DNA of 64,000 nt from Neorhizobium petrolearium (lineage in GTDB: Bacteria > Pseudomonadota > Alphaproteobacteria > Rhizobiales > Rhizobiaceae). The number at the start of each line of letters is the position of its first letter. Positions within the stretch are counted from its first letter, which is position 1. Positions 53,048-61,883 of the stretch are shown in pieces. Position numbers and translations under genes: made by a program. Location of the stretch: contig NZ_JAGGJW010000002.1 in NCBI RefSeq assembly GCF_017873175.1, positions 124,001 to 188,000 of the forward strand, written 5' to 3'. The notes beneath the pieces are model-generated. The model was not told the origin of the DNA. It was given only the letters and a program-made list of their open reading frames with translations, and made no database searches.

Positions 53048-53072
53048 TTGATACATCATTGATCTACATCAA
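53048..53072. promoter_or_regulatory. Candidate GntR operator in smo divergent promoter
   Basis: TTGAT-CTAC-ATCAA at 53059-53072 is a perfect 5-4-5 palindrome. TTGATACATCA at 53048 repeats its left side as a direct copy. Both lie in the 99-base gap between the GntR gene and the monooxygenase gene. Confidence 0.45.
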
Positions 53073-53119
53073 AACGGATGTTATGCAAGTGACAATCGTC
53101 AAACGCGGAGGAGGAACTG

Positions 53120-54277
53120 ATGACCGTCGTACCCATCACATCGCCGGATCTCGATGCGGCCGAGGTTTCCTGGTTCGCGGCTCTCTGCTCCGATGACTAT
53201 GCCTATCTCGGGGTGCCGGACGATGCGCTCAAATCGAGCTTCGAACACTGCTCCGACATCGTGAAGCGCGCCGAAACTCTGGGTTTTCGCAACATCCTCT
53301 GCCCCTCCTCCTATCAGGTGGGTCAAGACACATTGAGCTTCGTCGCAGCCTGTTCGCAGATCACCGACAGGATCAATTTTCTCGCGGCCATCCGCTGCGG
53401 CGAGATGCAGCCGATCATGCTCGCCCGCACAGTCGCAACGCTAGATCACATGCTGAAGGGCCGGTTGACGCTCAACATCATCAGCTCGGATTTCCCGGGC
53501 GAGGTTGCCGACAGTGCCTTCCGTTACCGCCGCAGCCATGAGGTCGTGCAGATCCTGCGCCAGGCATGGACGCGCGACACGATCGATCATGAGGGCGAGG
53601 TCTACAACTTCAAGGGCCTCACCACTGACCCGGCGAGACCTTACCAGCAGAACGGTGGGCCGCTTCTCTATTTCGGCGGCTACTCTCCAGACGCGCTGGA
53701 GCTCTGCGGCGCCCAATGCGACGTTTATCTTATGTGGCCGGAACCGAAGGAACAGATAGCCGAGCGTATGAAGGCGGTTCATGCCCGTGCCGAGGCGCAT
53801 GGCCGCACTCTCGACTATGGCCTGCGCATCCATATGATCGTCCGTGATACCGAGCAGGAAGCCCGCGAATATGCCGAACACCTTGTCTCGAAACTTGATG
53901 ACGAATACGGCCGGCTGATCCGCAACCGCGCCCATGACAGCACCTCGCTTGGCGTATCGCATCAGGCTCGAACCCGCGAACTCGCCGACAAGTTCGGCTA
54001 TGCCGAGCCGCATCTCTGGACCGGCATCGGCCGGGCGCGTTCGGGTTGCGGCGCGGCGCTCGTCGGCTCGGCCGACCAGGTTCTTTCCGAGATCGAGGAA
54101 TACAGAAAGATGGGTATCCGGGCCTTCATCTTTTCCGGCTATCCGCATCTCGACGAGGCGGAACATTTCGGTCAGAAAGTGCTGCCGCAGCTGAAAACCT
54201 GCTCGCTGCCGCATGTCTATGGCCGGGTCCCGGCCGAAACACCCGCAACGCCGCTGTGCGCAGGGATACGATACTAA
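53120..54277 (+). CDS. smoC: Sulfoquinovose monooxygenase, SsuD-like (SmoC type)
   Basis: A 385-residue FMNH2-dependent luciferase-like monooxygenase of the alkanesulfonate (SsuD) group. It has FAALCSDDYAYLGVPD at the N-terminus, ILCPSSYQVGQDTLSFVAACSQIT, LDHMLKGRLTLNIISSDFPGE (flavin/substrate region), GPLLYFGGYSPDALELC, and a C-terminal ARSGCGAALVGSADQVLSEIEEY. In Agrobacterium this enzyme converts sulfoquinovose to 6-oxo-glucose and sulfite. The adjacent reductase (smoA type), aldehyde reductase (smoB type) and sulfoquinovosidase make that role much more likely than general alkanesulfonate use; ssuABC-type sulfonate transport genes are absent. GGAGGAGGA precedes the ATG. Confidence 0.85.
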   Translation: MTVVPITSPDLDAAEVSWFAALCSDDYAYLGVPDDALKSSFEHCSDIVKRAETLGFRNILCPSSYQVGQDTLSFVAACSQITDRINFLAAIRCGEMQPIMLARTVATLDHMLKGRLTLNIISSDFPGEVADSAFRYRRSHEVVQILRQAWTRDTIDHEGEVYNFKGLTTDPARPYQQNGGPLLYFGGYSPDALELCGAQCDVYLMWPEPKEQIAERMKAVHARAEAHGRTLDYGLRIHMIVRDTEQEAREYAEHLVSKLDDEYGRLIRNRAHDSTSLGVSHQARTRELADKFGYAEPHLWTGIGRARSGCGAALVGSADQVLSEIEEYRKMGIRAFIFSGYPHLDEAEHFGQKVLPQLKTCSLPHVYGRVPAETPATPLCAGIRY

Positions 54278-54293
54278 TGGGAAAACACCACTG

Positions 54294-55187
54294 ATGGACC
54301 GCATCCAACTTTCGCCAGAACTCGAACTGAGCCGTCTCGTCTACGGCCTGTGGCGCATCGGAGACGACAGCAACACCTCTTCGAAACATGTCCAGGCCAA
54401 GATCGAAACCTGCCTGGCGCAGGGCATCACCACCATGGACAATGCCGATATCTATGGCGGCTACACGGCCGAGGTTACCTTCGGCGCAGCGCTGAAGGCT
54501 TCACCTTCGCTGCGCGGCAAGATCGAGATCGTCACGAAATGCGGCATCGTTGCGCCGGCCGGCCGGCATTCCGCGGTTCGCGGCAAGCACTATGATACCA
54601 GCGCCGAGCATATCAACGCGTCGGTCGAAGCCTCGCTGCGGGATATGGCGACCGACTACGTCGACCTCCTGCTGATCCATCGTCCCGATCCGTTCATGGA
54701 TCCCGATGAAACAGGACCGGCGCTTGATGCCCTTGTCGCATCCGGAAAGGTGCGCGCCGTCGGCGTCTCCAATTTCCGGCCTTACGATTTCTCGTTGCTA
54801 CAGTCCTCGATGGAATCCCAGCTCCTTACCAACCAGATCGAGATCAGCCTGCTGGCAACAGACGTCTTCACGAATGGCGATCTCGCCTATCTGCAGGAAC
54901 GTGCCATTGCGCCGATGGCCTGGTCGCCGCTCGGTGGTGGTTCACTCTTCAAGCCGGAAAATGCGGCATTGATCGCGGTGCTGGAACGCATCGCGGTCGA
55001 ACAGGGGGTCGACGCGACCGCCGTCGCAGTCGCCTGGCTGCTTGCCCATCCGGCCAATATCCTGCCGGTGCTCGGCACCAACAATCCCGACCGCATCAAG
55101 AAGATCGGCGATGCTACGAAAGTGGCGATCGACCGCCAGACCTGGTTCGAACTCTACACCGCAGCTATCGGAAAGCCTGTGCCATGA
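54294..55187 (+). CDS. smoB: Aldo-keto reductase, 6-oxo-glucose reductase (SmoB type, YdhF-like)
   Basis: A 297-residue AKR. The catalytic tetrad is visible: D49 and Y54 in TTMDNADIYGGY, K82 in EIVTKCGI, and H129 in LLIHRPDP. The NADPH-binding end is WLLAHPANILPVLGTNNPDRIKKI. In the sulfo-SMO pathway it reduces 6-oxo-glucose to glucose, which enters central metabolism. It starts 16 bases after the monooxygenase stop and overlaps the flavin reductase start by four bases. The long upstream frame from 54213 lies inside the monooxygenase gene and is rejected. Confidence 0.83.
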   Translation: MDRIQLSPELELSRLVYGLWRIGDDSNTSSKHVQAKIETCLAQGITTMDNADIYGGYTAEVTFGAALKASPSLRGKIEIVTKCGIVAPAGRHSAVRGKHYDTSAEHINASVEASLRDMATDYVDLLLIHRPDPFMDPDETGPALDALVASGKVRAVGVSNFRPYDFSLLQSSMESQLLTNQIEISLLATDVFTNGDLAYLQERAIAPMAWSPLGGGSLFKPENAALIAVLERIAVEQGVDATAVAVAWLLAHPANILPVLGTNNPDRIKKIGDATKVAIDRQTWFELYTAAIGKPVP

Positions 55188-55711
55188 CGTTATCCGCCAA
55201 CGCCACCCATGGACCCAACGAACAGGTCTTCGTTCCGGACGCATCAACCGTCAAGCATTACCGCAATGCGCTCGGCGCGTTCACGACAGGGGTGACGGTG
55301 GTGACGGTAAGAACACCTGACGGGCCGATCGGCATGACGGTGAACAGTTTCACCTCCGTGTCGCTCGACCCGCCGCTCGTCCTTTGGTCTCCCGCAAAAA
55401 GCTCGTCCCGCCACGGAGCCTTCACGGCAGCCGACCATTTCGCCATCCACGTGCTGAGCGTCGAGCAAGACCGCTTGAGCGCCCGCTTCACCCGCTGCGG
55501 TTTGGGCTTCGACGATCTGCATTGGCTGGAAAACCTCGAAGGCGTGCCGGTCATCCCCGGCACGCTGGCCCGCTTTGAGTGCAAACTCTCCTCCATGCAC
55601 GATGCAGGCGACCATACGTTGATCCTGGGTCGCGTGCTTCGCGCCGCCCATCGCGAGGGCGATCCCTTGTGTTTCTCCCGCGGCACATTCGGCCGTTTTC
55701 AAGGCCACTGA
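55184..55711 (+). CDS. smoA: Flavin reductase (SmoA type)
   Basis: A 175-residue flavin reductase-like (HpaC/ActVB fold) protein: YRNALGAFTTGVTVVTVRTPDGPIGMTVNSFTSVSLDPPLVLW, then FAIHVLSVEQDRLSARF and the C-terminal HTLILGRVLRAAHREGDPLCF. It supplies reduced FMN to the monooxygenase encoded two genes upstream. It overlaps the smoB-type gene by ATGA. It could also serve the reductase-less monooxygenase at 2049. Confidence 0.85.
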   Translation: MTLSANATHGPNEQVFVPDASTVKHYRNALGAFTTGVTVVTVRTPDGPIGMTVNSFTSVSLDPPLVLWSPAKSSSRHGAFTAADHFAIHVLSVEQDRLSARFTRCGLGFDDLHWLENLEGVPVIPGTLARFECKLSSMHDAGDHTLILGRVLRAAHREGDPLCFSRGTFGRFQGH

Positions 55712-55786
55712 AGTCGGAAAAACATTGACCGGCGCATGGGCCAGGCCTACGCAGGAAAACACCCTTCCAGCATCGACAGGCCCTCC

Positions 55787-56956
55787 ATGACCATTATCAG
55801 ACCGGATATCAGCGCCCGCGCCGCGGCAGCGCCGCGCAGCGGCATCGGAGAGATCGTCACTCACGCCCGCGGCCGGGAGAACCTGATGCCGCTCTGGATC
55901 GGCGAAGGCGACCTGCCGACGCCGGATTTCATCACCCGCGCGGCCAGCGAGGCCCTGCTCGCCGGCGAGACCTTCTACACCTGGACACAAGGCATTCCAC
56001 CGCTTCGTGAAGCGATCGTCCGCTATTACCGGCGGCACTACGGCACCAGCCTGTCGACCGACAATATCTACGTCACCGGCTCAGGTATGCAGTCGATCGT
56101 TCTCGCCATCCAGACGGTCGCCTCCGCCGGTAACGAGATCGTCTATCTTTCTCCCGCCTGGCCGAATGTGGTGAACTCGATCGGTGTCGCGGAAGCCCGG
56201 GCCGTGCCCGTCCAGCTGGGTTTTGCCGACGGCCGCTGGGTGCTCGACATAGAACGCCTGAAGGCGGCGATCACGCCGAAAACCAGCGCGCTGTTCATCA
56301 ATTCGCCATCCAATCCAACCGGTTGGACGGCTACGCATGAAGACCTGAAGGCGATCCTCGAACTTGCCCGCGAGCACGGCCTTTGGATCATTGCCGACGA
56401 GATTTACGGCCTCTATTATTTCGGGGGCACCCGCGCGCCGTCCTTCATTGACGTAATGGAGCCGGAAGACCGGATCATCTTCGCCAATTCCTTCTCCAAG
56501 AACTGGTGCATGACCGGATGGCGCGTCGGCTGGATGGTGGCGCCTGCCGAGATCGGCCAGACGCTGACCAACCTCATCCAGTATTCGACCTCGGGTGTTG
56601 CGCAATTCATGCAGAAAGGCGCAATCGCCGCCCTTGAAGAGGGCGACGATTTCATCCGTTCGAATATCGAGCGAGCGCGAAAATCGCGCGACATTCTCTG
56701 CGATGCGCTGATCGCCACCAACCGCGTGGAAACGCGCAAGCCCGACGGTGCCCTCTATGCCTTCCTGAAGATAGACGGCGTCACCGACAGCCGTGAGGAA
56801 GCGTTCAGGATCGTCGACAAGACAGGCGTCGGCATGGCGCCGGGCACCGCCTTCGGTCCGGGCGGTGCAGCCTTCATGCGCGCCTGCTATCTGCGCGATC
56901 CGCTGCAGATCGGGGACGCCGCCGAGCGGCTCAGCGATTATATCCGCAGGCGTTGA
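55787..56956 (+). CDS. PLP-dependent aminotransferase in the smo operon
   Basis: A 389-residue class I/II aminotransferase. It has YVTGSGMQSIVLAIQTVASAGNEIV, INSPSNPTGWTATHEDL, IADEIYGLYYF, and FANSFSKNWCMTGWRVGWM with the PLP lysine in SFSKN. It follows the flavin reductase gene by 75 bases in the same direction and precedes a 75-bp palindromic element, so it appears to be the last gene of the smo operon. No aminotransferase step is part of the described pathway; the gene may use a by-product or be an unrelated passenger. The ATG at 55787 was preferred over 55736 because the extra residues do not fit the family. Confidence 0.82.
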   Translation: MTIIRPDISARAAAAPRSGIGEIVTHARGRENLMPLWIGEGDLPTPDFITRAASEALLAGETFYTWTQGIPPLREAIVRYYRRHYGTSLSTDNIYVTGSGMQSIVLAIQTVASAGNEIVYLSPAWPNVVNSIGVAEARAVPVQLGFADGRWVLDIERLKAAITPKTSALFINSPSNPTGWTATHEDLKAILELAREHGLWIIADEIYGLYYFGGTRAPSFIDVMEPEDRIIFANSFSKNWCMTGWRVGWMVAPAEIGQTLTNLIQYSTSGVAQFMQKGAIAALEEGDDFIRSNIERARKSRDILCDALIATNRVETRKPDGALYAFLKIDGVTDSREEAFRIVDKTGVGMAPGTAFGPGGAAFMRACYLRDPLQIGDAAERLSDYIRRR

Positions 56957-56959
56957 GTC

Positions 56960-57034
56960 TACCTCTCCCCTTGTGGGAGAGGTTACAAAATCATGATCTT
57001 AGCAAAGCTAAGTCATAGATTTTGTTGGTGAGGG
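56960..57034. repeat. 75-bp palindromic intergenic element, copy 2
   Basis: It is the same orientation as copy 1 at 50069-50143 and differs at four positions. Two of these (56994 T and 57015 A, against C and G in copy 1) change both partners of one base pair, so the second hairpin is kept. It lies between the convergent aminotransferase and FtsK genes. Confidence 0.82.
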
Positions 57035-57043
57035 GGCCTCGCC

Positions 57044-59515
57044 TCACTCCTCAAAACCGTCCTGCACCGCCGCACTCGGTCGTCCGCCCGTGATGATCTC
57101 GCGCTTGCCGACGTGATTGGCTGGACCGACCAGACCCTCCTTCTCCATGCGTTCCACCAGCGACGCGGCACGATTGTAACCGATCGACAAGCGCCGCTGG
57201 ATATAGGAGGTCGAGCACTTCCGATCCTTCATGACCACCTTGACGGCCTTGTCGTAAAGTTCGTCGGTGTCATCACCGCCCATGGCGCTCTTGTCGAAGA
57301 CGGCTTCCTGCGAAACGTCCTCTTCCTCGGCCTCCTCTTCGTCCTCCGTGACCGTGCCGAGATAATCCGGCCGCCCCTGTGTCTTGAGGTGACGGACGAC
57401 CGATTCCACTTCTGCGTCGGAGACGAACGGGCCGTGGACACGGGAAATCCGCCCGCCGCCCGCCATATGCAGCATGTCGCCCTGGCCGAGCAGATGTTCA
57501 GCCCCCTGCTCCCCGAGGATCGTGCGGCTGTCGATCTTCGAAGTAACCTGGAAGGAAATACGGGTTGGGAAATTCGCCTTGATCGTGCCCGTGATGACGT
57601 CGACGGAGGGACGCTGGGTTGCCATGATGAGATGGATGCCGGCGGCACGTGCCATTTGCGCCAGCCGCTGGATCGCGCCTTCGATATCCTTGCCGGCGAC
57701 CATCATCAGGTCGGCCATCTCGTCGACGATGACGACGATATAAGGCATCGGCGAAAGGTCCATCTCCTGTTCCTCGTAGAGGAGTTCGCCCGTCGTGCGA
57801 TCAAAGCCCGACTGAACGTTGACGGAGATGACCTCACCCTTTTCGCGGGCGCTTGCGGCACGCTGGTTGTAGCCGTCGATATTGCGAACCCCGAGGCGCG
57901 ACATCTTGCGATAGCGATCTTCCATCTCGCGCACCGCCCATTTCAACGCCAGCACGGCCTTTTTGGGGTCGGTCACGACAGGCGTCAGGAGATGCGGAAT
58001 GCCGTCATAGACCGAGAGTTCCAGCATCTTCGGGTCGATCATGATCAGCCGGCATTCCTCCGGACGCAGCCGGTAAAGAAGCGACAGGATCATGGTGTTG
58101 ATGGCAACCGACTTGCCCGAACCGGTCGTGCCGGCGACGAGCAGGTGCGGCATCTTCGCGAGTTCTGCAATCACCGGCTCGCCACCGATCGTCTTGCCGA
58201 GGCAGAGCGCCAACCGGTGCTTTGTCTCCCAATAGTCCTCACATTCGATCAGTTCGCGAAAATAGACCGTCTCGCGCGTTGCGTTCGGCAGTTCTATGCC
58301 GATGACGTTACGACCCGGCACGACGGCAACGCGGGCGGACAGGGCCGACATCGACCGGGCGATATCGTCCGAAAGGCCGATGACACGGGAAGATTTGACG
58401 CCGGGTGCCGGTTCGAATTCGTAGAGCGTGACGACTGGACCCGGCCGCACGTCAATGATCTCTCCGCGGACGCCGAAGTCTTCGAGAATGCTTTCGAGCA
58501 AACCGGCGCTCTGTTGCAGGGCGTCGGGCTGCATCGCCTGGCCGCGCTCGCCCCGCGGTTCCTGCAGAAGCGAGATCGGCGGGAATTCGTATTCCGCCAC
58601 CGCCGGACGGACCGTCTGCGGACGCGCCTTTTCCGGATGCGGCGCCGGTCCGGAGACTGCCACAGGAACGGGGCGCGGAGGCTCCGCCACAACCGGGGCT
58701 TCCGACTTGAGGACCTGTTGAGCAACTTGAGTAACCGGCTGTCCAGGCACCGCCGGCTCAGGCGTCTTGACCTGTTCCGGTCTCGGGGAAGGCACAACCA
58801 TCACCGTCCTGATTGCTGTCTTCCGCGGTACTTCGCGATAAAGCGCCGCGACCGAGCCGGTCAGCTCCGGAACGATACGGGACACGCCCGGCTCGGCTGG
58901 CGCAATTGCCGGCTCGGCTATGGTTGGTCCCTCAAGCTCAAAGGGCATGGCATCCCAGAAAGCATAGTCGGAGATCGCAATGTCGCGCCGGGCCGAAGTG
59001 GCTACCGGCATTTCCTGAACGGGTTCCGGCATGGCAACCTCAATAAAATTCTCTGGCATTACGGCAGTTTTTGACATTTCCGCCGCGTTCTGCCGCATCG
59101 TCGTCGCAAGCCGTTGCAGGCCGGCAATCTGTTCGATCGGCTCTGGTATCTCCTGCGCGGCATCCGCATCATTCGCCGCCGTTTCAAAGATCTCGGACGG
59201 GAAGGCCTCAAAATCCTCGGCCTGTTCTTCGTCCGTCAGCACCTTGGCCGGCTCGAACGGCTCCGACTTGCGATTCGGAACCTTTTCCGGCGTCCGCGTG
59301 AAGCGCACGTTCGGCGCCAGACGGAAAGCCGCCTGCCAGGGCGCCTGCTCCACGACGGGCTGGTTGAATTCCGCCAGACTTTGCTGGCGGATGTTCTGCC
59401 GCGCTCCGTCGACTGCATCGTCTTCAGCGCTGGCCTGGTCGGAACTCTGAGGGAAATTATGACGAGAAAATTGCATGAGAACCGGACGAAATACGAGAGT
59501 GGCACATGCTTCCAT
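57044..59515 (-). CDS. ftsK: FtsK/SpoIIIE-type DNA translocase lacking the N-terminal membrane domain
   Basis: An 823-residue translocase, or 810 if ATG 59476 is used. Residues about 1-330 are a Pro/Glu/Ala-rich, low-complexity region without membrane spans. The alpha/beta motor follows: Walker [19 protein letters not shown] near residue 465, Walker [15 protein letters not shown], and the RQ motif [20 protein letters not shown]. The C-terminal gamma winged helix ([27 protein letters not shown]) would read KOPS-like polar sequences. A full-length FtsK needs four spans to anchor at the septum; their absence suggests a second, soluble FtsK-type protein. The frame continues to 59893, but that part covers nasT and is non-coding. 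Confidence 0.87.
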   Translation of the reverse strand: MEACATLVFRPVLMQFSRHNFPQSSDQASAEDDAVDGARQNIRQQSLAEFNQPVVEQAPWQAAFRLAPNVRFTRTPEKVPNRKSEPFEPAKVLTDEEQAEDFEAFPSEIFETAANDADAAQEIPEPIEQIAGLQRLATTMRQNAAEMSKTAVMPENFIEVAMPEPVQEMPVATSARRDIAISDYAFWDAMPFELEGPTIAEPAIAPAEPGVSRIVPELTGSVAALYREVPRKTAIRTVMVVPSPRPEQVKTPEPAVPGQPVTQVAQQVLKSEAPVVAEPPRPVPVAVSGPAPHPEKARPQTVRPAVAEYEFPPISLLQEPRGERGQAMQPDALQQSAGLLESILEDFGVRGEIIDVRPGPVVTLYEFEPAPGVKSSRVIGLSDDIARSMSALSARVAVVPGRNVIGIELPNATRETVYFRELIECEDYWETKHRLALCLGKTIGGEPVIAELAKMPHLLVAGTTGSGKSVAINTMILSLLYRLRPEECRLIMIDPKMLELSVYDGIPHLLTPVVTDPKKAVLALKWAVREMEDRYRKMSRLGVRNIDGYNQRAASAREKGEVISVNVQSGFDRTTGELLYEEQEMDLSPMPYIVVIVDEMADLMMVAGKDIEGAIQRLAQMARAAGIHLIMATQRPSVDVITGTIKANFPTRISFQVTSKIDSRTILGEQGAEHLLGQGDMLHMAGGGRISRVHGPFVSDAEVESVVRHLKTQGRPDYLGTVTEDEEEAEEEDVSQEAVFDKSAMGGDDTDELYDKAVKVVMKDRKCSTSYIQRRLSIGYNRAASLVERMEKEGLVGPANHVGKREIITGGRPSAAVQDGFEE

Positions 59516-59621
59516 GGAGTAAAAAATAAAGGTTAACCGGTTCTTTCCGTCCGGCCGGAGATGGAACAAATCCGCAAATGTGATCGTGGGCTTGCCAAGA
59601 TTGCTGCGCTGCGGCAACACT

Positions 59622-60215
59622 ATGGGAATGTCAGCGCCCGATCTCACCATTCTGGTTATCGACGAAAATGCCATCCGCGCTTCCATCATCGAGGAAGGGC
59701 TGCGGGAGGCTGGGCATGGCAATGTCACGGTCATCCATGAAGTGAACGGCGTTGCCCGGATCATCGAAACGCTGAGACCGGACGTCATCGTCATCGACAT
59801 TGAGAACCCGAACCGCGACATGATGGAACATCTGTTCCAACTCACCCGCACGGTGAGCCGGCCGATCGCCATGTTTGTCGACCGCTCAGACACGGCCTCG
59901 ATCGAAGCCGCCGTCGAGGCTGGCGTCTCGGCTTATGTGGTCGATGGTTTGAAGAAGGAGCGCGTCAAGCCGATCCTCGACATGGCGGTCAGCCGCTTCA
60001 ACGCCTTCAGCCGCCTGCAGCGCGAACTTGCGGATGCCAAATCGGCACTGGAAGAGCGCAAGGTCATCGAGCGTGCCAAGGGGATTCTCATGAAGATGCG
60101 AGGCTTGTCGGAGGAGGATGCCTTCGCGCTGCTGCGCCAGACAGCCATGAACGAGAAGAAGAAAATGTCGGAGATCGCCCAAAGCGTGGTGACTGCGGCC
60201 GGGCTATTGATGTGA
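59622..60215 (+). CDS. nasT: NasT: ANTAR-domain transcription antiterminator
   Basis: A 197-residue response-regulator-like protein. The receiver-like domain begins [25 protein letters not shown] and has [18 protein letters not shown]. The C-terminal ANTAR RNA-binding domain is [48 protein letters not shown]. Without nitrate, NasS holds NasT. With nitrate, NasT binds a leader RNA and prevents early termination of nitrate/nitrite assimilation mRNA. A suitable leader lies 1.5 kb downstream before nirC. Two ATGs (59622 and 59628) are possible. Confidence 0.9.
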   Translation: MGMSAPDLTILVIDENAIRASIIEEGLREAGHGNVTVIHEVNGVARIIETLRPDVIVIDIENPNRDMMEHLFQLTRTVSRPIAMFVDRSDTASIEAAVEAGVSAYVVDGLKKERVKPILDMAVSRFNAFSRLQRELADAKSALEERKVIERAKGILMKMRGLSEEDAFALLRQTAMNEKKKMSEIAQSVVTAAGLLM

Positions 60216-60258
60216 TGGTTTCGAGTAGGAAAGTATCCGGGAGACTGCCGGAGTGAAT

Positions 60259-61530
60259 ATGATGACGAAGATCAGCCAATCCGGAAGCAATCTTGCCGCA
60301 CCCTCTCGTTCCAATGGCGAAGGTCCAAAAGTGCTGCGCGCCGGTTTCATTCCGTTGGTCGATGCCTCCGTGCTGATCGCGGCAGCCGAATTCGGTTTTG
60401 CCAAAAAGGAGGGATTGACGCTCGATCTGGTGAAGGACGTCTCCTGGGCCAACGTGCGGGACCGCCTCGCCTTCAGGCAGTTCGATATCGCCCATATGCT
60501 GTCGCCCATGCCGGTTGCCTCCATGCTTGGTCTCGGCTCCAACCCCTCCCCCACCATTGCACCGCTTTCCCTCGGCCGCGGCGGTAATGCCATTACGCTG
60601 TCGATCCGGCTGTTCGAGCGGATGTGCGAAGTCGGAGGGATTTCGGAGACGGCGAGCGCGCTGGAAAACGCCCAGGCGCTCGCAAAGGTGCTGCAGGTCA
60701 TAAAGGAGCGCGGCGAACCGCTGCTAACGCTCGGCATGACCTATCCCTTCTCCTCCCACAACTACGAGTTCCGCTATTGGCTCGCCGCCGGCGGCATCGA
60801 TCCCGACCGCGACGTGAAGCTCATCGTGGTACCGCCGCCGCTGACTTCCGACGCACTGGCCGCCGGTGCCATCGACGGCTTCTGTGTCGGCGCGCCGTGG
60901 AACATGGTGGCCTCCGGGCGGGGCGTCGGCCGCATCGTCGCCGCCAAACAAGACATCTGGCCCTCCGCTCCGGAAAAGGTCATCGGTATGCGGCCGGAAT
61001 GGGCCGAAAGTCATCCGGAGACCGTCTCACGGCTCATTGTCGCGCTGGACGCCGCGGCGCGATGGTGCGACGACACCGAAAACCATGACGCTTTGGCCGA
61101 GGCGCTGACCGATCCGCGCTTCATCGCGGCTCCCGTCGATATCATCCGCCATGTGCTTGCCGGCGAATTCAGTCTCGACGCCAAAGGCAACCGCCGGGTC
61201 ATCGCCGACTATTTCACTTTCCATCGCGATTTCGCGAACTATCCGCGGCCGAACCATGCGCTGTGGATTTACAGCCAGATGATCCGCTGGGGCCAGACTA
61301 CCTTCAGCGAGGCAGGCCTGAATGCGGCTAAAGGCGCCTATCGCCCTGATCTCTATCGGAAAGCTCTAGGCATCGGCTCGGACGATTCCGATATCGGCCT
61401 CGAAGGCGACCGAGAGGACGACCGCTTCATGGACGGGCACGTTTTCGACCCCTCGAACATACCAGCCTATGTCGAAAAATTTGCCGTCCGCAGTGCTCTT
61501 GCAAGCCATTTCGACAGCCATGAAATCTAA
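60259..61530 (+). CDS. nasS: NasS: cytoplasmic nitrate sensor
   Basis: A 423-residue NrtA/CmpA-like protein without a signal peptide, which marks it as the sensor NasS rather than a transporter component. It has VLRAGFIPLVDASVLIAAAEFGFAKKEGL, FRQFDIAHMLSPMPVASMLGLG, GAIDGFCVGAPWNMVASGRGVG, and ANYPRPNHALWIYSQMIRWGQ. It binds nitrate or nitrite and then releases NasT. It lies 43 bases after nasT. The start at 60259 has CGGAG five bases upstream; GTG at 60253 is an alternative. Confidence 0.9.
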   Translation: MMTKISQSGSNLAAPSRSNGEGPKVLRAGFIPLVDASVLIAAAEFGFAKKEGLTLDLVKDVSWANVRDRLAFRQFDIAHMLSPMPVASMLGLGSNPSPTIAPLSLGRGGNAITLSIRLFERMCEVGGISETASALENAQALAKVLQVIKERGEPLLTLGMTYPFSSHNYEFRYWLAAGGIDPDRDVKLIVVPPPLTSDALAAGAIDGFCVGAPWNMVASGRGVGRIVAAKQDIWPSAPEKVIGMRPEWAESHPETVSRLIVALDAAARWCDDTENHDALAEALTDPRFIAAPVDIIRHVLAGEFSLDAKGNRRVIADYFTFHRDFANYPRPNHALWIYSQMIRWGQTTFSEAGLNAAKGAYRPDLYRKALGIGSDDSDIGLEGDREDDRFMDGHVFDPSNIPAYVEKFAVRSALASHFDSHEI

Positions 61531-61883
61531 CAGGGATTGGCATCTGCACATACCTGATGCTCTCATTTCAGCAATCGCACAAAAATATTGCACCGAATCT
61601 ACCCGCCGATAATTTAAGCGAGACATCCAACAGGATAAAATTCCATTTTTTCAGTTATTTACTGAAAACACCAAAATTGGCACGCGGTTTGCATCATAGT
61701 TTTTGCACCGGTCAATGGCGATCGGCGCGGATGAGCGCGCCATAAGCGTTTACACAGACATCGACGTCGCAAGGTTTTGCTGTCCGGGACACCTCCCTTC
61801 CCGTGGACGCAAACTCCGAGCGGCGTTTTTTTGTGCTGAGTTTCTGGTCATCGGCCACGTCCAAAACAAGAAGGGGAATTGAA
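61531..61883 (+). promoter_or_regulatory. Regulatory leader of nirC-nirB (353 bases, no gene)
   Basis: The order in the leader is as follows. An inverted repeat, TTTTCAG-N7-CTGAAAA (61648-61668), could end nasS transcription or bind a regulator. A sigma-54 promoter lies at 61677-61694. A hairpin, GGCGCG-GATGAG-CGCGCC (61724-61741), has a six-base loop close to the expected transcript start. A second small hairpin at 61757-61768 has the six-base loop ATCGAC, with A at position 1 and G at position 4 as in ANTAR targets. An imperfect stem, GTCCGGGA/TCCC-GT-GGAC, spans about 61782-61807. A short GC stem ending in seven T residues (61826-61832) could be the terminator that NasT prevents. The exact ANTAR target cannot be settled by eye. 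Confidence 0.6.
61677..61694 (+). promoter_or_regulatory. Sigma-54 promoter of nirC-nirB
   Basis: TTGGCACGCGGTTTGCAT contains GG at 61679-61680 and GC at 61691-61692 with the required ten-base spacing, and matches the TGGCAC-N5-TTGC consensus. Transcription should start about 12 bases after the GC, near 61704. This predicts NtrC-type nitrogen control on top of NasT/NasS control. Confidence 0.8.

Noticed and set aside
53120..54277. General alkanesulfonate monooxygenase SsuD
   Set aside because: It is SsuD-like in fold, but it sits with a sulfoquinovosidase, a YdhF-like AKR and a flavin reductase, and without ssuABC-type transport genes; the SmoC role fits better.
57113..59074. 653-codon open frame on the plus strand opposite ftsK
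   Set aside because: Antisense shadow; composition unlike real proteins of this window.
59516..59893. N-terminal extension of FtsK to 59893
   Set aside because: The extra 126 codons are antisense to nasT, low in recognisable content, and have no ribosome site at 59893.
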